Shown: positions 35,638 through 44,712, counted from the stretch's first letter. The stretch: 64,000 nt of DNA from VRUE01 sp963748075 (GCA_963748075.1 CAVVHQ010000023.1:1-64000), one strand, 5' to 3'. The notes: generated by a model from the sequence alone, not told the origin. A program made the numbers and translations.

Positions 35638-37045
35638 CGGCGCCCCGGTCGTCGCCAGCTGGATCCGGCTGTCGAAGCTCGGCGAGTCGTAGCGGAGCTG
35701 CAGAGCGCTCGGGGTTTCGGCGCCGACGCTGAGCGCCAGGCCCAGCTGCGACCCCGGCGGCACCGGCAGCGCCCCGCCTTCCCCCGCGTAGCCGAAGCTC
35801 AGCGGCAGCGATATCTCCGTCCAGCCGGAGCTCGGCCACGACTGGGCGAAGTAGCTGAAGTCGAGGCTGAGCGGCGGGCCGAGGTTGAACGCCAGCGTGT
35901 CGGTGGTCACGCCTTCCGAGTGCGACCTGACGAACAGCCAGGCGCAGATCCGGCCCTTGTAGACGCCGCCGCCCAGCGTCTCCGTCCAGAGATTGAGCGT
36001 GCCTTCCCCGGTCAGCAGCAGGTCCTGGGCGCCTTCGTGTTCTGGTACCGGTTGCGACAACCAGCGGTGGACCTGCTTGAACGCTTCGGGATGGGGTCCG
36101 GTTCGGTGGCGACGCCGCTCGCCAGTTCGCTCGCTTCTTCCGAGCCGCATTCGCTGCCGGGTTCGATCTGGAGACCTCGGTCCTCTTCTCCCCCTTCTTT
36201 CGGCTCGACGTCGGTCGAGAAGTCGTAGGGGAGGTTGACCGGTTTTTCTTCTTCTCCTTCTTCTTCCAATTTCGGCGCTTCGGGCCAGAGCAGGTCGGGC
36301 GCGCCGGGACGCTTTCTTTCCGCACGCCGTCTTCGCAGTCGCCCCGCGTGTTGTGGGTCGGATGGACGCCTTCTTCCGGCGGAGGTTCCAGGCGGGCCGG
36401 CTGGTCGCAGGGCGTGTCGGTCAGCAGCAGCGTCCAGGGGACGTCTTCGCTGCCGCCCGGTTCGGTCGACGGGAAGCTCGACGGTTCGGCGTCGGGGTCG
36501 ACGAACTGGCCCTGGATTTCCTGGTAGCGGCGGGTCCCGCCCGGCACCGTCCGTTCGAAGCTCACCGCGACCACGGCCCGCTTCAGGTGGCGGCTGTCCT
36601 GGCAGAGCGAGAACGGGCAGGTGTCCCAGACCACGTAGCGGTAGACGCTGCCCCGCACGTCGCCGACCTGGAAGTCTTTCGGGCCCGGTTCGACAGTGCC
36701 GCCTTCGATCGCTTCCCCGTTGGCGGTGCCGCCGTTGTAGACGAGCCGCTTCAGGCCGGTGCCGTCGCGCCCGGTGTAGAAGAAGCTGCCGGCGATCCGC
36801 GAGTCGGGATCGGCGGGGTCCGACGCGGAGGACGGCAATGAGGTGAGGGCGAGTTCTTTGTAGGAGACCCGCCGCAGCTTCTCCATTTCCCGCTGCAGGA
36901 CGTTGGCGACAACCTGGCTCTGTTCGGCGCGGAAGGTGTTGCGGGTGGCGGCGTCGACGATGCCGAGCACGCCGAGGCTGCCGATCACCAGGATCAGGCC
37001 CGCGACCACGACCTCGACCACCGTCAGGCCGTCTTCGCGCCTCAT
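35623..37045 (-). pseudogene. PilV-type minor pilin gene, two frameshifts
   Basis: Starts at ATG 37043-37045. The prepilin leader MRREDG is cut before LTVVEVVVAGLILVIGSLG, with Glu at +5. The frame is clean to about 36310 (VPARP), then the natural sequence (DLLWPEAPKLEEEGEEE, YDFSTDVEPKEGGEEDRG) continues in a second frame, and at about 36085 moves to a third (PEAFKQVHRWLSQPVPEHEG, GRICAWLFVRS, LPLSFGYAGEGG) ending TGA 35623. The last third looks like a beta-sandwich adhesion-type domain. Its start overlaps the PilW-type gene stop (ATGA). Glu codons here are mostly GAA, unlike the GAG-rich neighbours. Confidence 0.85.
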
Positions 37046-37616
37046 GATCCTTCGCTCGGGTTGCGGAGGGCGACGCCGTCGTGCAGGGTGACCGGCCGTC
37101 CCTGCGAGGAGAAGCTGAAGGAGACGCCGACGTAGTTCGGGTCGGCGGAGCTGGGCAGGTAGCTGAACACTTCGGTGCCGGTCAGGCCGCTGGCCACCTG
37201 GACCGCCGGGCCGGGATCGCTGCCGTCGGGCTGGGCGACGACCCGCGTGCAGGCTTCGCCCGAGCAGCTGTAGGTGACGCGGCAGGGGATCGCGCTGCTC
37301 GCCGCTTCACCGCCGCAGCTCGCGGCCTTGACGTAGGTGACGATCTCCAGTTCGTCGAGGTCGCCGCCGGGATGTCCGAGCCCTGGCGCAGCTCCCGCGT
37401 GATCCGGTCGATCGTGACGCGGTTCTGCTGCATCGCCGCCACCTCCGAGGCGGTGCGGGGCTCGCTGCGCACCGCGCCGATGAACACGGTGAGCGCGCCG
37501 CCCACCACGACCAGCCCCAGCGCCGCCGCGACGGTCAGCTCGACCAGGGTCAGGCCGCGCTCCTCGTGGCGGAGCGCCGCGGCCGCTGTCCGCGCCCGCC
37601 TCCCCACCCTCAGCAC
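37042..37616 (-). pseudogene. PilW-type minor pilin gene, one frameshift
   Basis: Starts at GTG 37614-37616 (or GTG 37607). The leader ends EERG, followed by LTLVELTVAAALGLVVVGG with Glu at +5, a type III/N-methylation pilin start. After RITRELRQGS (about 37375) one base is lost; the true ending continues in the next frame as LDELEIVTYVKAASC, TYSCSGEACTRVVAQ, FSYLPSSADPNYVGVSFSF and ends TGA 37042, overlapping the following minor pilin. Start and stop both overlap their neighbours, indicating an intact operon plan. Confidence 0.85.
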
Positions 37617-39041
37617 CCTTCGTCCGGGACGCTCGCCGCCGCCGCGCTGCATTCGACGAACCGGAACGGTTCGAAGTGGGCGGCGGTTTCCGGGCTTTCG
37701 TACCCCGGCAGGCTGAATTCTTCCGAGCCGCTCGCCGACCAGATTTCGGCGTTGGCGTCGAGGTGGACCGATTTGCCGGCGATCGCCCCGCAGAATTTCG
37801 AGTTGCTGTTCAGCGTGACGTCGGAGCGCGGCGCGTAGACGACGAAGTTCTGCTCGCAGGGACCGTTGACCGAGGTGTTGCTGTTGAGCAGGACCTTGGT
37901 ATCGATGGTGTCCGAGCCGACCACGAGCATCGCGACGCTGATCGGTTCCCCCGTCGCCGAGGTGATCCGCGAGTTCGACTCGAGGTTCGACCTGGGTGAC
38001 TGCGGAGGTGTACACGCAGGCCTCCGGCGAGTTCGACGTAGATCGTCACGTCCTGGCCGGCCTCGACGTAGAGGGCGCTGTTGTTGAGCAGGGTCAGTTT
38101 GCAGAAGCTGTACACGGAGCCGCCCATCGTCACCGCGCTGTTGTGGCTGATCCGCAGCTCCCGTTCCCCGCAGGCGCTGGTTTCTTTGCCGGCCGCGGTC
38201 ACCCCGTCCAGCAGGCGTCCGCCTTGTTCCCGCTGACCACGTCCTGTTCGAAGAAGCGGTCGTTGTCGTTTTCGGTCGCCGCGTCGCCCTGGTTGACCAG
38301 CGGCAGCGTCAGTTCTTTTTCGAGTTCGCTTTCGGCGACGGTGGTGCATTCCGCGTCCGAGTAGTGGTGCGAGTTGTTTTCGGTGTTCACTTCTTTGCCG
38401 GGGCCGACGCTCGCCGGCCCGCACAACCGCGCGTTGCCGGTCAGCAGGATGTCGCCGTTGGTCGCCGTGCCGGTGTGGATCGCCGAGTTCGAGTCGAGGG
38501 TCATCGATTCTTTCGAGAGGACGCCAGCGGTCGAGAACGGTCCGCCGGGGGTGTTTTTCTGGCTGTCGAGCGAGGAGGCGAAGACGTTGACCCGGCGGGT
38601 CACCCCCCCGACCGTCCCCTGGGAGACGATCTCGACGCATTCGCCGACTTCGACCACGTCGCATTCTTCGGCGCTGGTCAGCCGCGTCCAGTAGGCGACG
38701 TCGCCTCCGTTGACCGACATCCCGGTCACCGGACCGCACCATTCGCCTTCCGCGGCCGGTTCGCACGGCGAGGCGCCGCGGTTGTAGTAGAGCAGCGCCT
38801 GGCTGACCCCCGATTCGGCGACCGCGAGGGCCGTCTTGCTGCCCTGGTCGCGCACGGTGCCGCTCTGCCCCTGGATCGAGACCATCACCGCGGCGCCGGC
38901 CATCCCCATCGCCGCGACGACCATCAGCAGCACGGTCGGCAGCGCGAAGCCGCGCTCGGAGGCGAGGCGGCGGCGCAGGGCGCCCGCCCCGCTCCGGAGA
39001 GCCGGGCCCACCGCGACGCGGAATCGGCTTCGCGAGGCCAT
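37610..39041 (-). pseudogene. PilX-like large minor pilin gene, about three frameshifts
   Basis: Starts at ATG 39039-39041. The leader is followed by GFALPTVLLMVVAAMGMAGA, a PilX-type prepilin N-terminus without Glu at +5. The frame breaks at about 38213 in a G-run (CWTG then VTAAGKETSACGERE), again at about 38015 (YVELAGG then ACVYTSAVTQV) and near 37990 (to SNLESNSRITSATGEP). The remainder, LLNSNTSVNGPCEQNFVVYA and NSNSKFCGAIAGKSVHLDAN, ends with FVECS and DEGC at TGA 37610. Repeated NSNS/GN strands suggest a beta-helix passenger. PilX-like proteins prime or tip pili. Confidence 0.85.
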
Positions 39042-39162
39042 CTGCCCTTCATAGATCGAGCGCGGGGCACCGCGGCTTGAGCGGCGAATGCGCGCCAACG
39101 CGCCGTGGGCGCATCCTTCTGGACGTTTCGGCCATTGCCTGGGCCCAGAAATGGGTAAGAAG

Positions 39163-39192
39163 AAAGGGCGAGCCCGAGGGCCCGCCCTTTTT
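39163..39192 (-). terminator. terminator after pilA
   Basis: AAAGGGCG and CGCCCTTT arms with an inner GCCC/GGGC stem. Minus-strand transcripts from pilA (stop at 39248) would read through the stem into TTTCTTCTT; the plus side ends TTTTT. It separates pilA from the minor-pilin operon starting at 39041. Confidence 0.8.
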
Positions 39193-39247
39193 CGGTTGCT
39201 CAGCAGCCGACCTTTGAGCAGATCAGCTTCAAACTAGCTGCGGAGCT

Positions 39248-39720
39248 CTATTTGCTCCAGTCGCCAGGATCGGCCGGACAACCGCCGGAATTGAACGGCA
39301 AACAGCTGAATTTCACGACTCCACCCGCTTCGCGGGCGATGGTGAATGAGTGGGCGGGGGTGGTTCCAGACGTGGAGGTAACTTCGAATTCATTGGCAGT
39401 CGCCTTCGGGACCGTGATGGCGTTGGCCCCGCCGTCTGCAGCGTCGGCTCGATCCCCTTCAGGATTGCCGGCGTAGCGTTTAGGTAGCTACCGCCGTTTT
39501 CGGTCGCGTAGGTCTCGATCGCCGTCTCAGCGGTCCGCGCTGCGGACTTGGCCTGAGCGTCGGTCGCCTTCTCCCGCTGGTTGAAGAACGCGGGGATCGC
39601 GATCGCGGCGAGGATGCCGAGGATCAGCATGACGACGAGGAGCTCGATCAGCGTGAAGCCGGCCTCCCCTTCGCCGTTGAGCCGGGCGCCTATCTTGGCC
39701 CGGAGATTCTGGAGAAACAT
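39248..39720 (-). pseudogene. pilA: major type IV pilin gene pilA, one frameshift
   Basis: Starts at ATG 39718-39720. The leader ends GEGEAG, then FTLIELLVVMLILGILAAIA and IPAFFNQREKATDAQAKS, a textbook type IV pilin with Glu at +5. After about 110 residues (near 39440) a base is missing; the correct ending DGGANAITVPKATANEFEVT, HSFTIAREAGGVVKFSC and CPADPGDWSK stops at TAG 39248. The paired C-terminal cysteines lie in the shifted part, so the mutant product would lack the D-region. A strong AGGAGG-like site (GGGAGGT) precedes the start, and a c-di-GMP-I-type riboswitch lies 68-155 nt upstream. Confidence 0.88.
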
Positions 39721-39787
39721 CAGGTACCTCCCGTGGTCCTAATCGTTTGCGCCAGAGCCCCGCGTGAAGCCACGTGGTGTCTGTCGA
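39721..39787 (-). promoter_or_regulatory. pilA leader between aptamer and start codon
   Basis: 67 nt link the aptamer to the pilA ATG. They contain a CCACGTGG palindrome and the GGGAGGT ribosome-binding site. CCACGG next to the latter could pair with upstream CCACGTGG-type sequence, so control at translation is possible. The alternative structure was judged by eye only. Confidence 0.35.
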
Positions 39788-39875
39788 CCCCGGTGGTAGC
39801 CCGGCAGACTCCCCAGTGGAAGTCCCGACGGCTTTGCGCCCCCGCCTCACGACGGGTTTGCCTTTTGCACCGAGG
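39788..39875 (-). ncRNA. cyclic-di-GMP-I (GEMM-I) riboswitch aptamer
   Basis: Read on the minus strand: P1 arms CCTCGGTG and CACCGGGG close the structure. Inside, GGCAAACC is followed by the stem CCCGTC-GTGA-GGCGGG with a GNRA tetraloop (GTGA), then GCGCAAAGCC, and after a second hairpin GGGCTACC. These are the conserved GEMM-I landmarks (GCAAACC, GNRA-capped P2, CGCAAAGCC, GGCUACC) in the right order and spacing. It lies in the pilA leader. Expected ligand: c-di-GMP, which would tie pilin expression to the biofilm/motility second messenger. The upstream part of the gap (39876-40075) shows a CCCC-GAAATT-GGGG hairpin and no gene. Confidence 0.88.
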
Positions 39876-40075
39876 CGCTGGCAGATTCATCACCAGGCCC
39901 TAATCGACCGCACTCTTGATCCCTTGATCCCCGAAATTGGGGCTTCATCCAGCGAAAAGTCAGATTCGTGTTGCCTGCGGACCGACGGCCTACGAGAAAG
40001 TCCGTACACACGCGGAGATCCGCTTGGTCGACTCGGCCGAGCTGGGCCGCGAACTTGCCCGGTAGAGCGCATCGC

Positions 40076-40510
40076 TCAGCGCCCCGGCCCGGTCGAGTCC
40101 TCCGCCTCGCAGGGCTGCCCGGTGCGCTCGCAGATCGCCCGGAGGTCCCGGTCGAAGCACCAGAGCGTGACCTCATCGCCTGCCGCCTCGGCCGCAGCGG
40201 CGATCAGGAAGTCGATCGCGGGACGGCGGTGGCTTCCGTCCGATTTCCGCGCCAGCTCGCGCTGGACGTCGAGCGCGCGCTCAACGCTCACGTTCTCCAA
40301 TGGCAGGCGGTCGAGCGGCGCGAACAGGCCGTCGAAGCGCTCCCCGTACCGATCGCCGCTGTCCGGCCGGTGCATCGCCTCGAGCACCACCGGGACGCAG
40401 GTGACGATCTCCCCCCGCTCGTAGCGAGCGGCGAGCTTCTCGCGGATGTCGTCGCGCTCGGATTTCTGCGACCAGGCCCAGATCGAGGTATCGGCGAGAT
40501 AGCGGGGCAC
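40076..40510 (-). CDS. PIN-domain ribonuclease toxin (VapC-type)
   Basis: 144 residues from GTG 40508-40510. The PIN acidic residues are visible: Asp in YLADTSIWAWSQ, Glu in VTCVPVVLEAMHR, Asp in RRPAIDFLIAAAAE and Asp in LWCFDRDLRAI. VapC toxins are Mg2+-dependent RNases cleaving tRNA or rRNA. The start overlaps the upstream antitoxin stop by one base (TAGTG), a typical coupled vapBC pair. It stands at the edge of the insertion that splits the pilus locus. Confidence 0.9.
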   Translation of the reverse strand: MPRYLADTSIWAWSQKSERDDIREKLAARYERGEIVTCVPVVLEAMHRPDSGDRYGERFDGLFAPLDRLPLENVSVERALDVQRELARKSDGSHRRPAIDFLIAAAAEAAGDEVTLWCFDRDLRAICERTGQPCEAEDSTGPGR

Positions 40511-40740
40511 TAGACGCGCGGGCGGCGCCGCTCCTCGAGAGCCTCCGGCGTGATCAGGCCGAGGCCGCCCGCGCGGACCTGCGCCGCTCCCCGGCGCAGC
40601 AGCTCGCCGCGGCTGACGATGCGCAGCGCCTCGTTGACGGTCTCCTTGTAGCCACTCGTCCCGAGCACGTCGCGCGCCCGCTCGAACGCCGGGACCTCGA
40701 TCTCGATCGTGGTCCGATGGGTTGCCGCTGCATCGCTCAC
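40510..40740 (-). CDS. VapB-type antitoxin
   Basis: 76 residues from GTG 40740. RTTIEIEVPAFERARDVLG and TSGYKETVNEALRIVSRGEL form the VapB/DUF2191 ribbon-helix-helix-like DNA-binding part; the tail ITPEALEERRRPR would wrap the toxin. It is translationally coupled to the PIN toxin downstream. A TATATT box and AT-rich stretch at about 40748-40757 likely holds the promoter that the complex would repress. Confidence 0.85.
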   Translation of the reverse strand: MSDAAATHRTTIEIEVPAFERARDVLGTSGYKETVNEALRIVSRGELLRRGAAQVRAGGLGLITPEALEERRRPRV

Positions 40741-40831
40741 CCGAGTCAATATAGCAATTCTCCTCAGGGAAATATGCGTGAAATCCGACGGCTGCGACAT
40801 ATCGCCGGGGTCTCGATGATCCAATCGATGC

Positions 40832-41230
40832 TCACCTGGATGCTTGAGTCCCTCCCGGTCGGGCGACGTTCAGGCCCGCATCCGCGGCCACGGCCGCCAG
40901 CCGCTCGTCGTAGGTGAACAGGACGCCGATCTCCTCGCGCACGCTGAGCGCGGTGGCGAGGTGCAGGGCGTCGAGGCTGCGCAGGGCCGGGGGCGGCAGC
41001 GAGGTCGCCGCGTCCAGCAGCGCGTCGTCGAGCGGCAACAGGGCAACATCGAAGAGCCATTCCTGGGCCTCCCTCGCATACTCACTGCGATGGCGGGAGC
41101 AGGCCCGGATCGCCTCGACCGCGAGCAGGGCGCTGGAGACGTAGCCGTCCCATTCGGCCAGCTTGGCGCGAAGCGCCGCCTCCTCCCGCTCGCGCAGCAC
41201 CAGCTTCACGTACGCCGAGCTGTCCAGATA
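40832..41230 (-). CDS. PIN-domain toxin (VapC-type) with unclear start
   Basis: The family N-terminus LAYLDSSAYVKLVLREREE, holding the first catalytic Asp, is in frame up to about 41230, but no ATG, GTG or TTG precedes it; the first standard start is GTG 41209, which would drop that Asp. Downstream motifs are normal: SSALLAVEAIRA (Glu), SLDALHLATAL (Asp) and VLFTYDERLAAVA (Asp). The antitoxin gene upstream ends at 41245, so translation probably begins at a non-standard codon by coupling, or the start has been lost. Either way it is the second TA pair in this insertion. Confidence 0.75.
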   Translation of the reverse strand, partial: YLDSSAYVKLVLREREEAALRAKLAEWDGYVSSALLAVEAIRACSRHRSEYAREAQEWLFDVALLPLDDALLDAATSLPPPALRSLDALHLATALSVREEIGVLFTYDERLAAVAADAGLNVARPGGTQASR

Positions 41231-41244
41231 TGCGAGCCGCGGCG

Positions 41245-41529
41245 CTACAGTCGTCCTCCCCGCTGCTCCTCCTCCAGCAGCTCCTCGCTGAAGGGCGGTC
41301 CCGCAGGCGGCCTGCTCGATTCGCCGATGCGGTCGAGCAGGTTCCCCCGCGGCATCGTCGCGCCGCGCTCGGCGACCAGCCGGGCGATCGGCGAGTCGGG
41401 CGGGCCGGAGGGGGTCAAACGCGCCACCTCCCTCCCCCGCTCGGTGACGACGAAGCTCTCGCCCTCCTTCACCTGCGCCAGGTAGCGCGACAGGTTCTGC
41501 CGCAGCTCACGCACGCCGACCGCATCCAT
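41245..41529 (-). CDS. Phd/YefM-type antitoxin
   Basis: 94 residues from ATG 41527-41529. MDAVGVRELRQNLSRYLAQV and GESFVVTERGREVARLTP are the Phd/YefM DNA-binding fold; the tail (LLDRIGESSRPPAGPPF, EELLEEEQRGG) is the toxin-binding part. Its stop at 41245-41247 precedes the PIN toxin reading frame, with partial overlap. Phd-type antitoxins paired with PIN toxins are common in actinobacteria. Confidence 0.9.
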   Translation of the reverse strand: MDAVGVRELRQNLSRYLAQVKEGESFVVTERGREVARLTPSGPPDSPIARLVAERGATMPRGNLLDRIGESSRPPAGPPFSEELLEEEQRGGRL

Positions 41530-41588
41530 GTGCGTCACCGTAGCACTTAGACCACGGGGGGGCTGGCCGGACAGACCGCCGCACCCGG

Positions 41589-43655
41589 TCAGGGCGGCGG
41601 CGCGGCCACACCTCCAGCCGGGCTGGCGCGGCCGGGCTGAACGGCATTGGTCGCAGGTGGGACGCGTAGGTACCCGCGGTGGCTCTTCAGGCGGCCCGGG
41701 TGACAACCCGCAGCGGGCTTGATCAAGACGGACCTGTTGACGACGAAGACGTCGACGCGGCGGTTGCGGGGACGCCTGCCGGGCCGGGGGTCGATCGGAC
41801 AGCTCTCGCCGTAGGCAAGCTCCACCACCGGCACCGCCTGCTCCCCTTCCCGATTCGGGCGCCTCGGCAGGAGCCATTTCCGCACTTCCTCGTTCCTTTC
41901 CATCGAGAGGTTCAGGTTGTAGGCATTCGACCCGGGGTCGTCGGCGTGTCCGTCGAGCTCGATCTTGGCAGGGTGGGCTTCCTTTGCCGCCCGTCGCAGC
42001 TCCTTGCCGACAGTCCTCAGCGCTTCCGGGTGCTTCAGCTTGTGTTCGTCGAATTCGAACAGAGACGTGGGAAGACGCAGCAGATTGAGATGGGACGTGT
42101 CGGAATGGCCTTCGCCGTCGGTGACGGTCAGGCTGACCGAGTACGCGCCGAGCCTCGGCGGCATCCGGGCCGAGATCGTCTTCCCCTTCCCGCGCTTCAG
42201 TCCGCCGATCTTCCAGTGCCGGGACTTGATTCCCTTGTCGTCGCTCGAGCGTTTGCTGCTGAAGGTGACACGCCCCGAGCCCTGCTGCTCCTGCACCCCG
42301 ATCCGGGCTTTCGGCGACTGAGTGACCTGAAGCAGGGGCGAGCCGGCGAGCTGATCGCACTCGACCGTTACCACAGCGGTCTGGGCGTCTTCGGGCACAA
42401 GGAACCTGATGTGATTCGGATGCCACGCCTGCCGGAGGAGCGGCCGGCCGTTCAGCTTCGCGGTTTCAGCCTTCTGAGGCTCCCCTTCGAGGATTCCGCC
42501 CCTCAATCTGACGATATCCCCGTCGGTGGCGACCCTCGTGCCTTCGACCTTGACGTAGAGCTCTATTCCCTCGGCGACCCGATTTCCGTTGAACTTCACC
42601 ACCGCCGGGTCTTCCAGCTTCACGTACGGGCCGTCACCCGCTACGCCACTCCCCGCGAGCACGTAATCCCCGTTCTTTCTTACGTAAGGTCCGTTCTTGC
42701 TGAGGCGAATGAGCCGTTTGCCCGCCGTTTCGATGTATTCGCCACCGGCTGCGCTGCCAGCCGGCTCCTTGGCGATATCGACTATCTTTCCGCCGAGCCG
42801 CAGGTTGTGCCCTTCGCGGGAGAACCCGAAGCCTTCGACGCCGTGGCTTTCGTTCGGCTCGCTCAACCGCAGCGTGACTTCTTCCCCCGGCGACACGGTT
42901 TCCGGATCGAGCCGTAGGCCAGCCCCGAAGTTCGGCCTCACGGCCGGGCCGACGTGCTCGAGCCGCGTGTCGTGCGAGCCGGACTGCCTTTCTTCTCTTG
43001 CCTTTTCGGCGCGTTTCCTATCCTCGGGCAGGTCGATGGTCGCACTGCCAGTCTCGACCGCTGGCGTCAGGGCATAGGACATTTCGAGCGCCGATTTCGC
43101 CGCCGCCTGGACGCTCTGCGACGGGCCGATCGATATCGCAACCACTTCCTTCTCCGGCACCCACAGCAACCGCCCGCTGTTGTCTTTGACCCCCCCTTCG
43201 CAGCCTTCGGTGGCAACGTTCGCGAAGTAGACCCGATCGCTGGTTTCGGTCACGTAGAGCCCCTGGATCGCTTCATCGGGGCCGTCGGTGCTGCGAATCA
43301 GCGCCATCGGCTGAACCTGAGGATCCTCGGCATTGCGGGCCATCAGCATCGCCGTTCCGAACAGCGGCACGGAGATGAACACCGCCAGGCCGTACCAGAC
43401 GAAGCGCCCCACGCCGAACGTCGAGATCCGCCATAGGCCGATCCCGAGGATGGCAACCGTGCCAAGTGAGACGGCCAGCCACCACTCCCAGAGGATCAGC
43501 GAGGGGACCGCGACGATGACGCCCGTCAGGGGGACCGCCAGCGCCAGGCCCCCGCCGGTGAACTCGGGCGCGGCGGCCGAGCCGGGGCGTCCGTGTCGAC
43601 CTTCGTCTCGGGCGGCAACAGCGGACCGGCGAACTCGGCCCCCTGCTCGCTCCAC
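41589..43655 (-). CDS. membrane protein with C-terminal OmpA-like peptidoglycan-binding domain
   Basis: 688 residues as read from 43655; the first 30 or so are probably out-of-frame sequence and the true start may be the upstream gene. Three membrane segments (about residues 36-75 and 83-105) precede a 450-residue extracytoplasmic region with beta-rich repeats such as LSKNGPYVRKNGDYVLAGSG and GDIVRLRGG, a PKD-like strand set (AYSVSLTVTDGEGHSDTS), and a C-terminal OmpA domain: SLFEFDEHKLKHPEALRT, KIELDGHADDPGSNAYN-like and RRVDVFVV. OmpA domains bind peptidoglycan; in an organism without a typical outer membrane this suggests wall anchoring. See the upstream gene for a probable frameshift joining the two. 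Confidence 0.75.
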   Translation of the reverse strand: MERAGGRVRRSAVAARDEGRHGRPGSAAAPEFTGGGLALAVPLTGVIVAVPSLILWEWWLAVSLGTVAILGIGLWRISTFGVGRFVWYGLAVFISVPLFGTAMLMARNAEDPQVQPMALIRSTDGPDEAIQGLYVTETSDRVYFANVATEGCEGGVKDNSGRLLWVPEKEVVAISIGPSQSVQAAAKSALEMSYALTPAVETGSATIDLPEDRKRAEKAREERQSGSHDTRLEHVGPAVRPNFGAGLRLDPETVSPGEEVTLRLSEPNESHGVEGFGFSREGHNLRLGGKIVDIAKEPAGSAAGGEYIETAGKRLIRLSKNGPYVRKNGDYVLAGSGVAGDGPYVKLEDPAVVKFNGNRVAEGIELYVKVEGTRVATDGDIVRLRGGILEGEPQKAETAKLNGRPLLRQAWHPNHIRFLVPEDAQTAVVTVECDQLAGSPLLQVTQSPKARIGVQEQQGSGRVTFSSKRSSDDKGIKSRHWKIGGLKRGKGKTISARMPPRLGAYSVSLTVTDGEGHSDTSHLNLLRLPTSLFEFDEHKLKHPEALRTVGKELRRAAKEAHPAKIELDGHADDPGSNAYNLNLSMERNEEVRKWLLPRRPNREGEQAVPVVELAYGESCPIDPRPGRRPRNRRVDVFVVNRSVLIKPAAGCHPGRLKSHRGYLRVPPATNAVQPGRASPAGGVAAPPP

Positions 43656-44527
43656 CGGGGCGACCCCGATTTACGCGCCAGCTCGGCGCGCAGCTCCGCT
43701 TCCCGATGTAGGCGCTCTTCGGCCTCCTTGCGCTCTTCGTTGGCGCGCTCCTCCCTGTCTTCCTCGTCCTTCTGCTCTCCCGCTTTGATCGTCTTCTTGA
43801 GTCTCTCTTCCGCCTCCGTTCGCTTGAAGCGCCGGAGGTGAAAGACGACAGCTCCGACCAGCCCCAGGGCAATCGCCGCCAGGGCGACGATCGTCGCCAG
43901 CTCGGCGGAGATGAAGATATTCGCCAGGAGGAAGACGGCGCCGCCGAAGTACACAGCGAGCATCACGGCGGCGATCGCGACGAAGGGGTCGATCCCGCTC
44001 TTCCACTTCCCGTTCTCCGCTTCCTGGTAGAAGGCCCTCACCTTCCGCTCCGTCGTCTGGCGATCGCCGCGCCGGCCGGGCACGCCGGGTCGGCGGTTGA
44101 TCAGCCCGTGAACGAAGGTTGACCAGAAGATCACCGCGATCGCCAGCAGCACCACCTCGCTGGCGATCGCCCGGGACTCCACCGAATTGTCTCCCCCGAG
44201 CCAGATCGCCACCAGGACCTCGACCGCGAGGATCGCCAGCAGACCGCGGCTCATTCCGGGCGTCGCCCGACCGCCGCGGTCGACCAGGTAGGCGCCAAGG
44301 GTCGCAAGCGCACCAAAAAAGCCGAAGATCAGCAGGATCGACGCGCCCACCGCCACCGCCTCTGACTGCGGCACCGCCGCGACGACCTGGTCCTGCGGGA
44401 CTTCCAACGCCCGGAAGCGGACCCACAGCACGACCTTCCCCGCAAACGCAACGAAGCCGACCGAGATGACAGCCGAGACGATCACGGGAACGACGGTGTC
44501 GCGCGCCGTCTTGAGCAGGCCGTTCAT
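43526..44527 (-). CDS. six-segment membrane protein with coiled coil, probably the 5' half of the OmpA-domain gene
   Basis: 333 residues from ATG 44525-44527. Six hydrophobic segments lie at about 13-37, 58-84, 93-110, 122-146, 182-207 and 210-232, followed by a charged coiled coil (RRFKRTEAEERLKKTIKAGE, KDEEDREERANEERKEAEE). The last 20 residues (ARPPRPSSPAGAWRW) look like read-through of a neighbouring frame: shifting one base at about 43585 continues as SAAAPEFTGGGLALAVPLTG, the first membrane segment of the OmpA-domain protein. So one 979-residue protein is likely, split here by an indel, though two overlapping genes remain possible. Its start overlaps a 28-codon upstream frame (ATGA). 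Confidence 0.75.
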   Translation of the reverse strand: MNGLLKTARDTVVPVIVSAVISVGFVAFAGKVVLWVRFRALEVPQDQVVAAVPQSEAVAVGASILLIFGFFGALATLGAYLVDRGGRATPGMSRGLLAILAVEVLVAIWLGGDNSVESRAIASEVVLLAIAVIFWSTFVHGLINRRPGVPGRRGDRQTTERKVRAFYQEAENGKWKSGIDPFVAIAAVMLAVYFGGAVFLLANIFISAELATIVALAAIALGLVGAVVFHLRRFKRTEAEERLKKTIKAGEQKDEEDREERANEERKEAEERLHREAELRAELARKSGSPRWSEQGAEFAGPLLPPETKVDTDAPARPPRPSSPAGAWRWRSP

Positions 44528-44610
44528 GGGAGCCCGGCCCCCATCAGAGCGTCACCCAGCACCAACTCCTCGGCGTCTTCCGGACGATTCGGACCTGTCT
44601 CCCCACCCAT
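44524..44610 (-). CDS. possible 28-residue leader peptide gene
   Basis: ATG 44608-44610 to TGA 44524-44526, 28 residues (MGGETGPNRPEDAEELVLGD and eight more). A strong GGGGAGG sits 9 nt before the ATG, and the stop overlaps the start of the membrane protein gene as ATGA. Spacing and overlap suggest it is translated and couples to the next gene. No known family is recognised. Confidence 0.45.
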   Translation of the reverse strand: MGGETGPNRPEDAEELVLGDALMGAGLP

Positions 44611-44712
44611 AACGCGGCCTCCCCAGTCCGCAGCTTGAAGTAAGGACAACGAACCTACTTACTCAGGGCTTTCTTTGTCAAGAAATAAACAGAGCGTTTT
44701 GCGAGTCTCGCG

